Assembly: GCA_947625225.1 (NCBI GenBank)
Contig: CANQNQ010000011.1
Coordinates: 1-38,525, forward strand
From: an uncultured Clostridia bacterium
GTDB taxonomy: Bacteria > Bacillota > Clostridia > Christensenellales > CAG-917
Length of the DNA stretch: 38,525 bases
Direction: 5' to 3'
Shown here: one piece after another, positions 7,518 through 17,300 of the stretch
How the letters are laid out: every line of letters starts with the position of its first letter
How positions within the stretch are numbered: the stretch's first letter is position 1
The notes under the pieces: generated by a model
Databases searched by the model: none
What the model was told of the DNA's origin: nothing
What the model saw: the letters and a program-made list of their open reading frames with translations, nothing else
Translations under genes and position numbers: made by a program

Positions 7518-7546
7518 TTGACATTGTCGCGTTTTTATTGTATATT
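7518..7546 (+). promoter_or_regulatory. Promoter of the tRNA cluster
   Basis: TTGACA (7518-7523) and TATATT (7541-7546) are separated by 17 bases. Transcription would begin about 20 bases before the first tRNA. The near-consensus boxes fit a strongly expressed stable-RNA operon. Confidence 0.75.
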
Positions 7547-7572
7547 GTACAAGTCGTCAGTCGGCGGTACTG

Positions 7573-7649
7573 CGGGGTGTAGCGCAGTTTGGTAGCGCAT
7601 CTGCTTTGGGAGCAGAGGGTCGGGAGTTCGAATCTCTTCACCCCGACCA
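7573..7649 (+). tRNA. tRNA-Pro (anticodon TGG)
   Basis: The acceptor stem CGGGGTG/CACCCCG, a TTCGAAT T-loop and the anticodon loop TTTGGGA are visible. CCA is encoded at 7647-7649. It is the first gene of the six-tRNA cluster. Confidence 0.95.
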
Positions 7650-7684
7650 ACAAAATCACCAGCCGCCGTTGAATGTGCCGATAA

Positions 7685-7761
7685 GGGCCTTTAGCTCAGT
7701 TGGTCAGAGCAGTCGGCTCATAACCGATCGGTCCGCGGTTCGAGTCCGTGAAGGCCCACCA
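7685..7761 (+). tRNA. tRNA with CAT anticodon, probably tRNA-Ile2
   Basis: The acceptor stem is GGGCCTT/AAGGCCC, the anticodon loop is CTCATAA and CCA is encoded. The body (CTTTAGCTCAGTTGGTCAGAGC, with GGCTCATAACC) resembles bacterial tRNA-Ile2, whose C34 is changed to lysidine by TilS, more than initiator or elongator Met. The first acceptor pair is normal G-C, so it is not initiator tRNA. Ile2 versus Met is inferred by similarity from memory. Confidence 0.85.
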
Positions 7762-7770
7762 TAATATTTT

Positions 7771-7847
7771 GGCCCGGTAGTACAGTTGGTTAGTACGCCA
7801 GCCTGTCACGCTGGAGGTCAGGGGTTCGAGCCCCCTCCGGGTCGCCA
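7771..7847 (+). tRNA. tRNA-Asp (anticodon GTC)
   Basis: The acceptor stem GGCCCGG/CCGGGTC, anticodon stem CCAGC/GCTGG with loop CTGTCAC, GTTCGAG T-loop and encoded CCA are all visible. Confidence 0.95.
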
Positions 7848-7908
7848 AAAACTTGTGGCAGTGACGCTTGTCGCTGCCACAAGTCAATACGCACAAGAAG
7901 AAGCTCAT

Positions 7909-7984
7909 GCCTCGGTAGCTCAGTCGGTAGAGCAAGGGACTGAAAATCCCTGTGTCGGTGGTTCGAGTCCGCCCCGAGGCACCA
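7909..7984 (+). tRNA. tRNA-Phe (anticodon GAA)
   Basis: The acceptor stem is GCCTCGG/CCGAGGC and the anticodon stem AGGGA/TCCCT has loop CTGAAAA. The T-loop is GTTCGAG and CCA is encoded at 7982-7984. Confidence 0.95.
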
Positions 7985-7999
7985 ACATTGACCTTGTAT

Positions 8000-8075
8000 G
8001 CTGGTGTAGCTCAACAGGCAGAGCAGCTGATTTGTAATCAGCAGGTTGATGGTTCGATTCCGTTCACCAGCTCCA
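8000..8075 (+). tRNA. tRNA-Thr (anticodon TGT)
   Basis: The acceptor stem is GCTGGTG/CACCAGC and the anticodon stem GCTGA/TCAGC has loop TTTGTAA. The discriminator is T73 and CCA is encoded. Confidence 0.95.
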
Positions 8076-8124
8076 AATCGAATTCGTCCGCAAGGCGCGC
8101 GCCAAGCAACGAAATATACAATAT

Positions 8125-8209
8125 GGGTAGGTTCCCGAGCGGCCAAAGGGGGCAGACTGTAAATCTGTTGTCGGTGACTTCGGTGGTTCGAATCCACCCC
8201 TGCCCACCA
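8125..8209 (+). tRNA. tRNA-Tyr (anticodon GTA)
   Basis: This class II tRNA of 85 bases has a long variable arm. The acceptor stem GGGTAGG/CCTGCCC includes one T-G wobble. The anticodon stem GCAGA/TCTGT has loop CTGTAAA. The T-loop is GTTCGAA and CCA is encoded. It is the last gene of the cluster. Confidence 0.95.
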
Positions 8210-8216
8210 AGAGAAA

Positions 8217-8275
8217 CCTAAAACGAACCACAAATTATGTGTGAAGCGTTTTGGGTTTTTCTTTATGTTTTTTTT
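8217..8275 (+). terminator. Terminator of the tRNA cluster
   Basis: The stem CCTAAAACG (8217-8225) / CGTTTTGGG (8247-8255) includes one T-G pair and an inner CAC/GTG pairing. It is followed by a long T-rich tract (8256-8275). It begins 8 bases after tRNA-Tyr. Confidence 0.75.
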
Positions 8276-8379
8276 GTATAAACCGTCGTCACGTTATGCC
8301 GCGAAAGGCGCGTGCGCGTGCAATGCGCGTGCAAAATAATGTTATCTTTAATAAAATGTTTTATTTACTTTCAAAATTG

Positions 8380-8409
8380 TTTACATTGGATGGCGAAGAG
8401 TGTTAATAT
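8380..8409 (+). promoter_or_regulatory. Promoter of the 936-residue lipoprotein gene
   Basis: TTTACA (8380-8385) and TAATAT (8404-8409) are separated by 18 bases. The start is expected near 8416, about 60 bases before the ATG and just before a palindrome shared with another lipoprotein gene. The stretch 8276-8379 holds no gene I can support. Confidence 0.5.
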
Positions 8410-8433
8410 TATGATATTGAAAGGAATGGCGTT

Positions 8434-8447
8434 TGCGCGTACGCGCA
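8434..8447 (+). promoter_or_regulatory. Palindrome TGCGCGTACGCGCA in the lipoprotein leader
   Basis: This perfect 14-bp palindrome lies 30 bases before the start codon and about 18 bases after the predicted transcription start. The inner 12 bases, GCGCGTACGCGC, recur at 22437-22448 in the same position before another lipoprotein gene. It may be an operator or an RNA hairpin. Confidence 0.5.
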
Positions 8448-8477
8448 GCGCGGGGATACATAAAGGAGAATAGAGCA

Positions 8478-11288
8478 ATGACCCAAAAGGCTAAGAGGAA
8501 TGTGACGGTCGTGTTGTGTGCGATAATGACAGCGATGTTTTTGCTGCCTACGCTTTCAGCGTGCAACGATTCTACTAAAGACACGCAATATGTTTACGCG
8601 GACGCGACAAGAGTGCAATATTCATCGGACGGTTTATACACCACCACGGTCACCGCAGCGGACGCAAACATTCCGTCCGACATAGGCGCGGGAGCGATCA
8701 CCGTTGAGTACACTTCGAGCGCGCCGGATGAGAGCGAGACCAAACGCGCGCAGACGCAAAGCGTGACCCGCAAGGACGAACATACTCTGGAAGTGACTTT
8801 CAAGGATGGTGAAGCAAGCACTGCCAAGCCGATCGGATATGACATGACGATCGTCACCAAATCCAAGCGTGGCAAGGCGCAGAAGGCGGCTTTTGCGTAT
8901 GTGGGGGTTGACTATCCGCAATATACCGTCACTCCCAATTTGAGTTCTGTCTCGGCGCTTGACGAGGAGCTGACTTTGACGCTTGAGCTTGACGAGAGCA
9001 CTTACAAGGACGACGTGTCGGCTGAGGACATAACTCTCACGGGCGCGTTCAAAAAATTGAAGATAGAAAGAGTAAGTTCGGCAAACAAAAACTTGACTTT
9101 GTATCTTACGGGCGACCCCAAGTATCGCAACGAAACGGGGGGCGCCATGTATCGTGACGAGTCTGACGGCTCTTATCACAACGGCGGCGTGAAAATTGCG
9201 GCGTCGGCAGTCAACGACAGCATGTACGACATAGAGGCGAGCATCCCCGTGGAGGACGTGTCCTTTGTGTTTGACGCGAGCGGGCTGAAGATGCAAGGCG
9301 ACATAGCGGAGATCCCCGTATATCTTTACGGTTATGCATTCGGGGACGCGGCGGCAAGCGATTTTGTTTTCAAGCAGATCGACATCAACGGCACGTACGA
9401 CGAAAATGCAGGGCAGGCCGCCGAAAATGCAGGGCAGGCCGCCGAGGTAAAATATCAATATAAAGTCATGCAAGGCGTAAACGTCATCGGCTTTGATAAA
9501 GCGGACGGCGACGCTTCGCACGGCATACTGAGAGTGCAAGTCGATGGCGCCGACAGCGAAAATGAGGTCGCGGCAAAGCTGAGCGGCAATATTCTTACGG
9601 TTGCCGGACATGTTATAGGCAGAGATAAGGATCTTGATTGCAGCGTTACCATCGACCCCGCAAGTTTCTATGCGGTATTCGACTATGCCGAGGAAGTCGG
9701 CGGCAACTACAACTTTACGCTGATTTTGAACGCGAGCAACGGCACATTCAACGATAATATCAAAAAGAGCGATATATCCTTTTCCGACGATTTTGTTGGC
9801 GCCGAGGTCAGATCCTTTACGTTGACGGGCGACAAGACCGCGGAACTGCAAATTACGTTGCCGTCCAATGGAGTCAAACTGGAAGATATGTATCTCAAGG
9901 GCACGGTTGCGCTTGCGGCGGGCAGCATGACCAATCGCTGGGGCAAGACGTCGGACAAGATTGAGTGCACAAGGGCATACGATTACGACACGATGGGGCG
10001 TTGGACGATATTGGACGACGCCTGGGACACGATAAAGGACGTTGCCTCGACAGTAAAGGACGCAGTGACCAACCTGGATAATTGGGGGAAGGTTTTCGAT
10101 GTCGGCGGCAAGATTTTTTCGGGCGTCGGAGCGGTTATAACCGTGCTTGAATTTTTGGGAGTCATTGAGTCTGCGAAGGCAAAGTTGGACAAGATCTACA
10201 ACTATTTGCAGGGCATGCATGAGGAATTGGTCGCACTGTCCGCAAAGATAGACGAGCTTTTGCGCGAGACGCAATCCAAGCTGAACGAAAACACGATCAC
10301 TTCTTTCTACCAAAATAAGTTGTATATGATGAAAGAATATCGCGGTTACGCCGTTGCCGCAATAAAGGACGCAAAAGCCGCTCTCATAAAGGAGAACGTC
10401 ACGCAGGAACCAAATGTAGGCATGGATGGCGACGTTATGCACCGCGCGGCATGGACGGATTATGTTAAAAAGGTCTTCCAACGCGTAAGCGAGACGGACG
10501 GCGCGATCTTCGACAAACTTCTGGAGCTGTATACTTCCGTTTGCGGAGAAGTTTCGTCAACGATGGGCGGCAAGAGCATCGTCACCACTTTTGACGAGTA
10601 TGTCGCAAACTACTACAACTTCGACACGCAGGGCTATGACAGCAGGGAGGAGTTCCGCAATTCCATAGCCGTGGAGTTGCACAGCACCTACTATCTTTTG
10701 TGCGCGTACAATCAGTTCAGGGAGACGCCGAAACAGAATATAATCAACTCCATCACCACGCAGTATCAAAACGTTGAGACTTATCTTACAAAGACCAATG
10801 CCGTTCAGCGCAGGACGGACGGACATTTCTATATGTACGCCGCGAGCAAGGACGTGGAAGTGGTGAAAAACTTTACCATCAAAACAAAAGAGAGACCGTC
10901 TAAGGAGCGCGATTGGTTTGACAAGAGCTCGATAAAATATCCCATGAACATAGACGACAGCACGCTTTGCAGTTATTTCACCAAGAGAATGCACGGCGGC
11001 ACGCTTGCGGACGAGTTCAAATCCATAGGATACAGCGATAAAAACGTAAAGATCTATCTGAGCATGTTGCTGAGTTTCGATGATTTCTGGAAAGCGTTCG
11101 ACGGGTATATGGCCATTGTGACGACTGCTGCATTGACCGGCATAAAGTTGGACATGACATCGACGGAATTCAAGTATATAAAAAACTCAAGCGCAATGGT
11201 GACGAGCAACTTCAACCCGAACAACATACAACTGAACACGACCTACACGCTGTTTGAAAACGTCTACTACTTCCATGCGATCGAATAG
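8478..11288 (+). CDS. Large lipoprotein of unknown function with a central hydrophobic/coiled-coil region
   Basis: This 936-residue protein has a lipoprotein signal with lipobox LSAC (Cys29), so it should be anchored outside the membrane. Residues about 35-540 are rich in beta-strand-like segments with no fold I recognise. A 21-bp direct duplication (9402-9422 and 9423-9443) gives the repeated peptide ENAGQAA. Residues about 543-570 are a Gly-rich hydrophobic helix (SGVGAVITVLEFLGVIE). A coiled-coil-like stretch follows (YLQGMHEELVALSAKIDELL), then about 320 mainly helical residues. This layout recalls alpha-helical pore-forming or insecticidal-toxin-like proteins, but the likeness is only by eye. 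AGGAG lies about 10 bases before the ATG at 8478. The adhesin gene follows after 101 bases. Confidence 0.8.
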   Translation: MTQKAKRNVTVVLCAIMTAMFLLPTLSACNDSTKDTQYVYADATRVQYSSDGLYTTTVTAADANIPSDIGAGAITVEYTSSAPDESETKRAQTQSVTRKDEHTLEVTFKDGEASTAKPIGYDMTIVTKSKRGKAQKAAFAYVGVDYPQYTVTPNLSSVSALDEELTLTLELDESTYKDDVSAEDITLTGAFKKLKIERVSSANKNLTLYLTGDPKYRNETGGAMYRDESDGSYHNGGVKIAASAVNDSMYDIEASIPVEDVSFVFDASGLKMQGDIAEIPVYLYGYAFGDAAASDFVFKQIDINGTYDENAGQAAENAGQAAEVKYQYKVMQGVNVIGFDKADGDASHGILRVQVDGADSENEVAAKLSGNILTVAGHVIGRDKDLDCSVTIDPASFYAVFDYAEEVGGNYNFTLILNASNGTFNDNIKKSDISFSDDFVGAEVRSFTLTGDKTAELQITLPSNGVKLEDMYLKGTVALAAGSMTNRWGKTSDKIECTRAYDYDTMGRWTILDDAWDTIKDVASTVKDAVTNLDNWGKVFDVGGKIFSGVGAVITVLEFLGVIESAKAKLDKIYNYLQGMHEELVALSAKIDELLRETQSKLNENTITSFYQNKLYMMKEYRGYAVAAIKDAKAALIKENVTQEPNVGMDGDVMHRAAWTDYVKKVFQRVSETDGAIFDKLLELYTSVCGEVSSTMGGKSIVTTFDEYVANYYNFDTQGYDSREEFRNSIAVELHSTYYLLCAYNQFRETPKQNIINSITTQYQNVETYLTKTNAVQRRTDGHFYMYAASKDVEVVKNFTIKTKERPSKERDWFDKSSIKYPMNIDDSTLCSYFTKRMHGGTLADEFKSIGYSDKNVKIYLSMLLSFDDFWKAFDGYMAIVTTAALTGIKLDMTSTEFKYIKNSSAMVTSNFNPNNIQLNTTYTLFENVYYFHAIE

Positions 11289-11297
11289 CGAAATGTT

Positions 11298-11329
11298 GCC
11301 CGCAATGAAGGCGGGCGACGGTATTTTTT
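11298..11329 (+). terminator. Possible terminator after the 936-residue lipoprotein gene
   Basis: GCCCGC (11298-11303) pairs with GCGGGC (11311-11316), and a run of six T follows at 11324-11329. The gap between stem and T-run makes it weak, so some transcription may continue into the adhesin gene. I see no strong promoter in 11330-11389. Confidence 0.45.
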
Positions 11330-11389
11330 GAAACAAAATCGTTTGGAAATAAGAGGGAAACATATTTTTGAAGATCAAAGAGGCTTAAT

Positions 11390-14300
11390 ATGACAAAGCG
11401 TTTGGACAAAATATTGTTGGCAGTCGCGATAGTTATCATTGCGGCATGCGCGGTCGTAACATTTACATTTACATTCGATTCCGCAAGCGAGACGGCGTAT
11501 GCGGCAACGCAACACGCCCTGACTTTCGGCAATGATACGCACGGCAGCGGGCATGCGGGGACAAAGATCACGAAAGATTATTTGCTCACGCAGTTGAACG
11601 AGGACGGCAACTATGCGTTGAAGTCCGGCAATTATTATTTGGGCGATAATCTTGAATTGGATCATATGCTGTACTTCGTTGGATCCGTCAACCTCTGTTT
11701 AAACGGCTATATGCTGACGACTACGGCAGGTCCCGTCATTACCATCGACGACGGAGTTTCTTCTGCGACGACGGAACACAAATCGCACGAGTATTGCAGG
11801 ATATTCGACTGCCACGATTCAAAATGCACCGACACGAAGCACAAACAGCATCAATTTACAAATCCCATAGACAACAAGCCCATGAACGTGGACGGCGGAC
11901 TTATCACAGGCGGCAAGGGCAGCGGCGGCATAAACATATATTGCGGCATATTGTACATCTACAACGGCACGATCGCAGGCAACCAAAGCGTTTATGGAGG
12001 CGGCGGAGTCAACGTGACTAGCGGCGAGTTCAGAATGTACGGCACCGCCACCGTCATGTACAACAAGGCGGGCTGGTATGGCGCGGGCGTCGCGATGGGA
12101 AACAACACAAAATTTTTGATGAAGGGCGGCACGATAAGAGACAACGGCGTGCCTATGGACAGTCAATACAGCCGCGGCGGCGGAGTGTATCTTGATAAAG
12201 GCGTGAGATTTGAGATGAGCGCGGGCACGATATGCAACAACTCCGCGAAGGAAGGCGGCGGCATATATTTTGTAAACGACGCGGACTCAAACGTTTCCGC
12301 GCACGTCCTGCTTTTGGGCACGGCGAAGATCTACGACAATACGGACGGGGACAATGGCTATCCATTCAACATCAGATGTGAGAAAGAACATGGGGTCATA
12401 GAAGTGGGAGGCGTTTTTCATACGGGAGCGCGCATCGAGTTGTCGACTACGCTGTCTATAGAAGATTGGGACAACCTTGCGCAATTGCTTGCTCCGCATG
12501 AGGTTTTCACCGACGAGTTGGGACTGAGTACTGCCGGCGTATATGCAGACACTGACTCCTTTGAGTGGCTGGGTGCGCACAATCACGGCAATATATCATA
12601 TATCCCTTTGACGCGTGACACCATGAACAGATATTCTTACAAATTGCCCCAAGGCAATTACTTTCTCAATGAAAATATATTGAACATGGGAGCTGTAGAA
12701 TTTGCCGCGGGATCCAGGCTTTGCCTTAACGGATTTAGTATTGGCATGATGAATGCAAGACTCGGTCACTATCCTATCATCCTTAATGATAATTGCGTGA
12801 TACTTAATTGCAAAGAAGAAGGTGCGAGGGGTAATAGCAGCGGTAAAATAGAGACCGGGATCACGGTGCGCGGCGACGTGACCATGGAAACAGTTGACAA
12901 CGGATATATCAATATATATTATACCGGCACCAATGACAAGACATTCAAAGGCGTTGGCGTGTATGTGGAATCCGGCTCGTTCACAATGAACAATGGTATA
13001 ATAAGTTCATTGTCGGCAAAGTCGACACAAGGAACAGGAGGGGCTGTTTACGTCGAAAACGGAAACCTCTTTTTGAACGGCGGCGAGATAAGCGGAAATT
13101 CGGCGAAGGAAGGCGGCGGAATTTATGTGAAAAAAGGCAACGTCACCGTCGGCGGATCGTTTAAGCTTGCAAATAACACCGCCACAAACAGAGGCGGCGG
13201 CATTTTTGTCGCGGACGGAAATGTGACTTTGAACGGCGGCGAGATAAGCGGGAATTCGGCGAAAGACGGCGGCGGAATTTATGTTCAAAAGGGTAGTATA
13301 ACGGCGCGCGCTTCAGTGAACTTTACGGGGAACAAAGCCTCGGGCAGAGGCGGCGGCATTTTTGTCGAAACAAGCGCAACGATACAAGGTTTGAACATCT
13401 CAGGCAATACCGCCACGGGCGACGGCGGCGGCGTTTTTGCAAACGGAAACTTGAAACTCATTGATGTCAATATAGGCAAAAATACGTCCAACGGCAAAGG
13501 CGGAGGCGTTAATGTGCAAGACAAAGGCGGTTCTGAGATAAGCGGAAATTCGATCATCGGCGAAAACACGGCGAGCGGCAACTCCGACGGGCTGTATTCT
13601 ATCGGCGAAATAACGATAAAAGGGCTGACTCTCAATAAAGACAAGCTGAACATCGGCGGTGGCAAGGTCACGCTTGCCGACAACGGCTTGACAATATCGG
13701 ATAGCGTATATATCACCCAAAAAGGCACGCTTGAAATATCGAGCACTGCGGCGCTCGTTTCGCTTGCAAACGGCAACGCGAAGATAACGCTTGAAAACGC
13801 AAATTGCAAGATTTCGCTGGCTTCGTCGCTCAAGGCGGACGAGGCACAGCCTAGCAGCAAAATCAATGTAGGATACGCAAGCAAGGATGTCATGGGCACG
13901 CTTGTGAGCAAGCAATCGAGAGATTGCGACGTCGACGTGTCACAATATTTTGCATACGTTCCGTTTGATGTTGACGCAAAATTTTGCATTGCCGTGACGA
14001 AAGATGTTGTTGAAACAAACTCAACGCACAACCTCGTTCTTGACGATGACGGCGTGAAATTCGATGACAACGATTTTAAGGCGACATACAGTCTTAAATG
14101 CGAACGTTGCAACAAGAAAATAAATGGTATCACAATTTCGCCGAAGAGTGAGGAAGAGGTGGTGCAGCCGTCTTGCACAACTAAAGGAACAAAGCGCTAT
14201 GATTTTGAGCTGACAACGGACGCGATAAAGCAAAGTTTGGGCGAAGAGGCGACATATTACAGTGTTACGGAGTCATATTCAAACTCTTATGAAGCTCCTT

Positions 14301-17300
14301 TCGGAGAGCCTACAGGGCATAAATGGGAAATCGCGATTTGGGAAGGAGACCCCGGTCACGATGTCACGCCAGACAAAGGATATGGAAGAGCGACGGCAAC
14401 ATGCGCAAACGAAGGGCATGACGTGACGAGAGACGGCAAGAATAGCCTAACTATCAAATATGAAAATCTTGAGCGTCATGAAGGTACAGCGCCATACGTC
14501 TACGACGGCAAACCGTATGTACTCATTATATCCGACGATGACGGTTTCAGAAAGTATATCCCCGGATATAGGGAGGAAATAAAATACGCAAAAGACGAAA
14601 AATCGAGCGAATGGACAGAGCCGGACGAGATCGAGATAAAGAAAGCCGGATATTACAAGTTGACAATATATACGGATCTCGACAAAGAAAAGCCCATGCT
14701 CGAGATAATGATGAAAGTGACTAAGAAGTCGTTGAAATTCGGACTCAACATATCCGAAAGTGTGTATAACGGGAATGAAGTGCAGGATATCGATTTGATA
14801 TTCAACGGCTTAGCGAGCGGAGAAACCCTGCAGAATGGCGTCGATTATAACCTGAACTTTATCAACGGCAAACCTATAAACGTGGGGACTTACACAATCG
14901 GTGTCACGCTTGGCGAAACCGCAGCTGCCCTCAACTATACTTGTGAAGCGCAAATCGAGTATAGGGTGCTCAACGCAAAAATCACGGCGACGGAAGCCTT
15001 CAGGCAATATCAGAGCGGGCTCAACTTCATCTATGACGCCAATAAAGACCAGTCTTTGGGTCTGCCCGATGGTCTCCCGTTTACGGCGGTGGGAGACAAC
15101 AAAATCGCAGTCAGGTATATAATTGAGACATCCGATACGGACGATGCGGACGCCATACTTGCGCAGCTCGAAGAACTTAAAACAAGTGGCAACTGGGACC
15201 AAGCTTCTGCGAGCACGCAAAAGGAACCGGGCAGTTGGCGCGTATATTTCAGGTTGACTGCGGATAACCATGAGACATATTACGGCTATTATGTTGTCAA
15301 TATATATAAAGCCGATTACGTCATCAGGCTTAACAGCAAGGATATTTTCAGCGGTCTCGCCTACGGCGGGGAAATGGCGTCGTTGAAGTCGTATGATGAC
15401 TTCAAGAATGCGATCAAAGACAATGTATTGACGATAAAAGCAGTCGAAGGCGATGTCGACACGGGCGACAAAAAAGGCGAGATGTTCGACAGCAAAAATT
15501 TTGTGCTTTACATCATCAGAAACGGAGCCGTCTACGGCAGCAATGTTTCCTGGCCGGAAAAATTCGCGGCGGGCGAGTATACCATACGCGCAAGCTATTC
15601 CGATACGGGCGTTGAGGACAAAAACTATTCCTTTAAGTGGAGCTTTGCAGAAGAGGACTGCACGCCGACGTTCAGCATTGCACAATACGTATTGACTGAT
15701 GTAAGCCTCAGCGGCGATTCGTCCGCAAAGTACAAGGGCGCAGCCTTTGACGACGTAGACGTCAACTTTGACAACTTGGTTTCTGGCGATACTCTGACAA
15801 AGAATATCGATTACGTCATCAAATATAACGATACGTCCGCTTTGCCCGTAACTGCGGGAAGCTATACCATCACGGCGGAACTTCTCGACACTCCCGCCGC
15901 GGCAAACTACAAACTGCAAGACGGAACGTCGACGACGTTTAAGATCGACAAAGCGCCGCTTGCTTTCGAAGTCCCAACCGGCGACGCCTATAACGGACAG
16001 CCGCATGCCTTGCTTGCGACTATAACGGGAGAGGAAGGCGACTTGCTCATCCGCGGCACGGATTACACCGTGCTATATAACAACGCGGGAGACCCTCCTC
16101 TCGCCGCAGACACATATAAAGTAAAGATAGTCCTTAGCCAAACTGCGCTCGCAAACAATTACGAGTGCAATGCGGAAGTGGATTATACCTTAGCGCAAGC
16201 CAAGATCGCAAGACCTTCCGCAACAAAAAACGAAGAGACTTTCGATTATAACGGTTCGGACAGGACGATGACCATAAACGGCTATTCGGATAGCTTGATG
16301 ACGGCGAAAGCCGCCGAAGGCAGCACGTTCAATATCTATACGGGCGCTTTCTCGGCGAAGAACGTAAAGAAAGGCGGCTATACTCTTGAAATATCTCTGA
16401 AAGATCCCGCCAACTACACGTGGAAAGAAAAAGGCGAAGACAAGGTTCAATTTAAGCTTACGCTGAAGCCGGTGTCCCTCGATTTCGAAGTCCCGGATGG
16501 CGGAGCGTATGACGGGCGCACGCGCTTGTTGCTTGCCACGATAAGCGGCGAGGGTAACGACACTCTCGTAAGAGGAAGAGATTACGACGTGAAATACAAC
16601 AACAAGTACGATCTCCCGCTTGCCGCGGGCACATATACCGTCTCCGTTGTGCTCAGGGACAGTGAGCTTGCCAACAACTATTCAGCACCCGTTCCACAGC
16701 AATATACTATCTCAAGGGCGCAGCTTACAAAGCCGACGTCGAAAGATGGCGCTGTCGCAGAAAAGGTGTACAATGGCGAATCGCAGTATATTGAAATTGA
16801 TGGGTTTGACGGAGAGCTTATGACGGCCGTCGCGTCGAAAGGCTCATCTTTCGGCGCGTCCACGGGAAAGTTTTCCGCGAGGGATGTGAACGAGAACGGA
16901 TATAAGCTTGTCCTCTCGATAGCCGACACGGGCAACTATGTGTGGAAGAACGGCGGACAGGAGGCCGTCGAATTTACGCTTACGCTGAAGCCGGCGTCCC
17001 TCGATTTCGAATTGGCTTCGGGCGAGAGCTACGACCCAGACCCAAGCCGCTATGACATCTTGGGCGTTATCCAAGGCGAGTCGCACGACGTGCTGAAAAA
17101 GGGAACGGATTACAGCGTGAAGTTCAGCGGTTTGGACAAGCCGACAAATGTCGGGGTTTACAGCGTCGAAGTTGTGCTTTTAAGCACGCCTCTTGCAAAC
17201 AACTATCAATTGATCGAGACGTCAAAGACTTATACGATCGCCAAAAAACAGCTTGCAAAACCCACTATCGAAAGTGTGGATCTCACCTACAACGGGCGGA

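Noticed and set aside
8634..10481. 615-codon minus-strand frame opposite the 936-residue lipoprotein gene
   Set aside because: It has no ribosome site, no recognisable domain and an odd His/Arg/Val-rich composition, as expected for a shadow frame.
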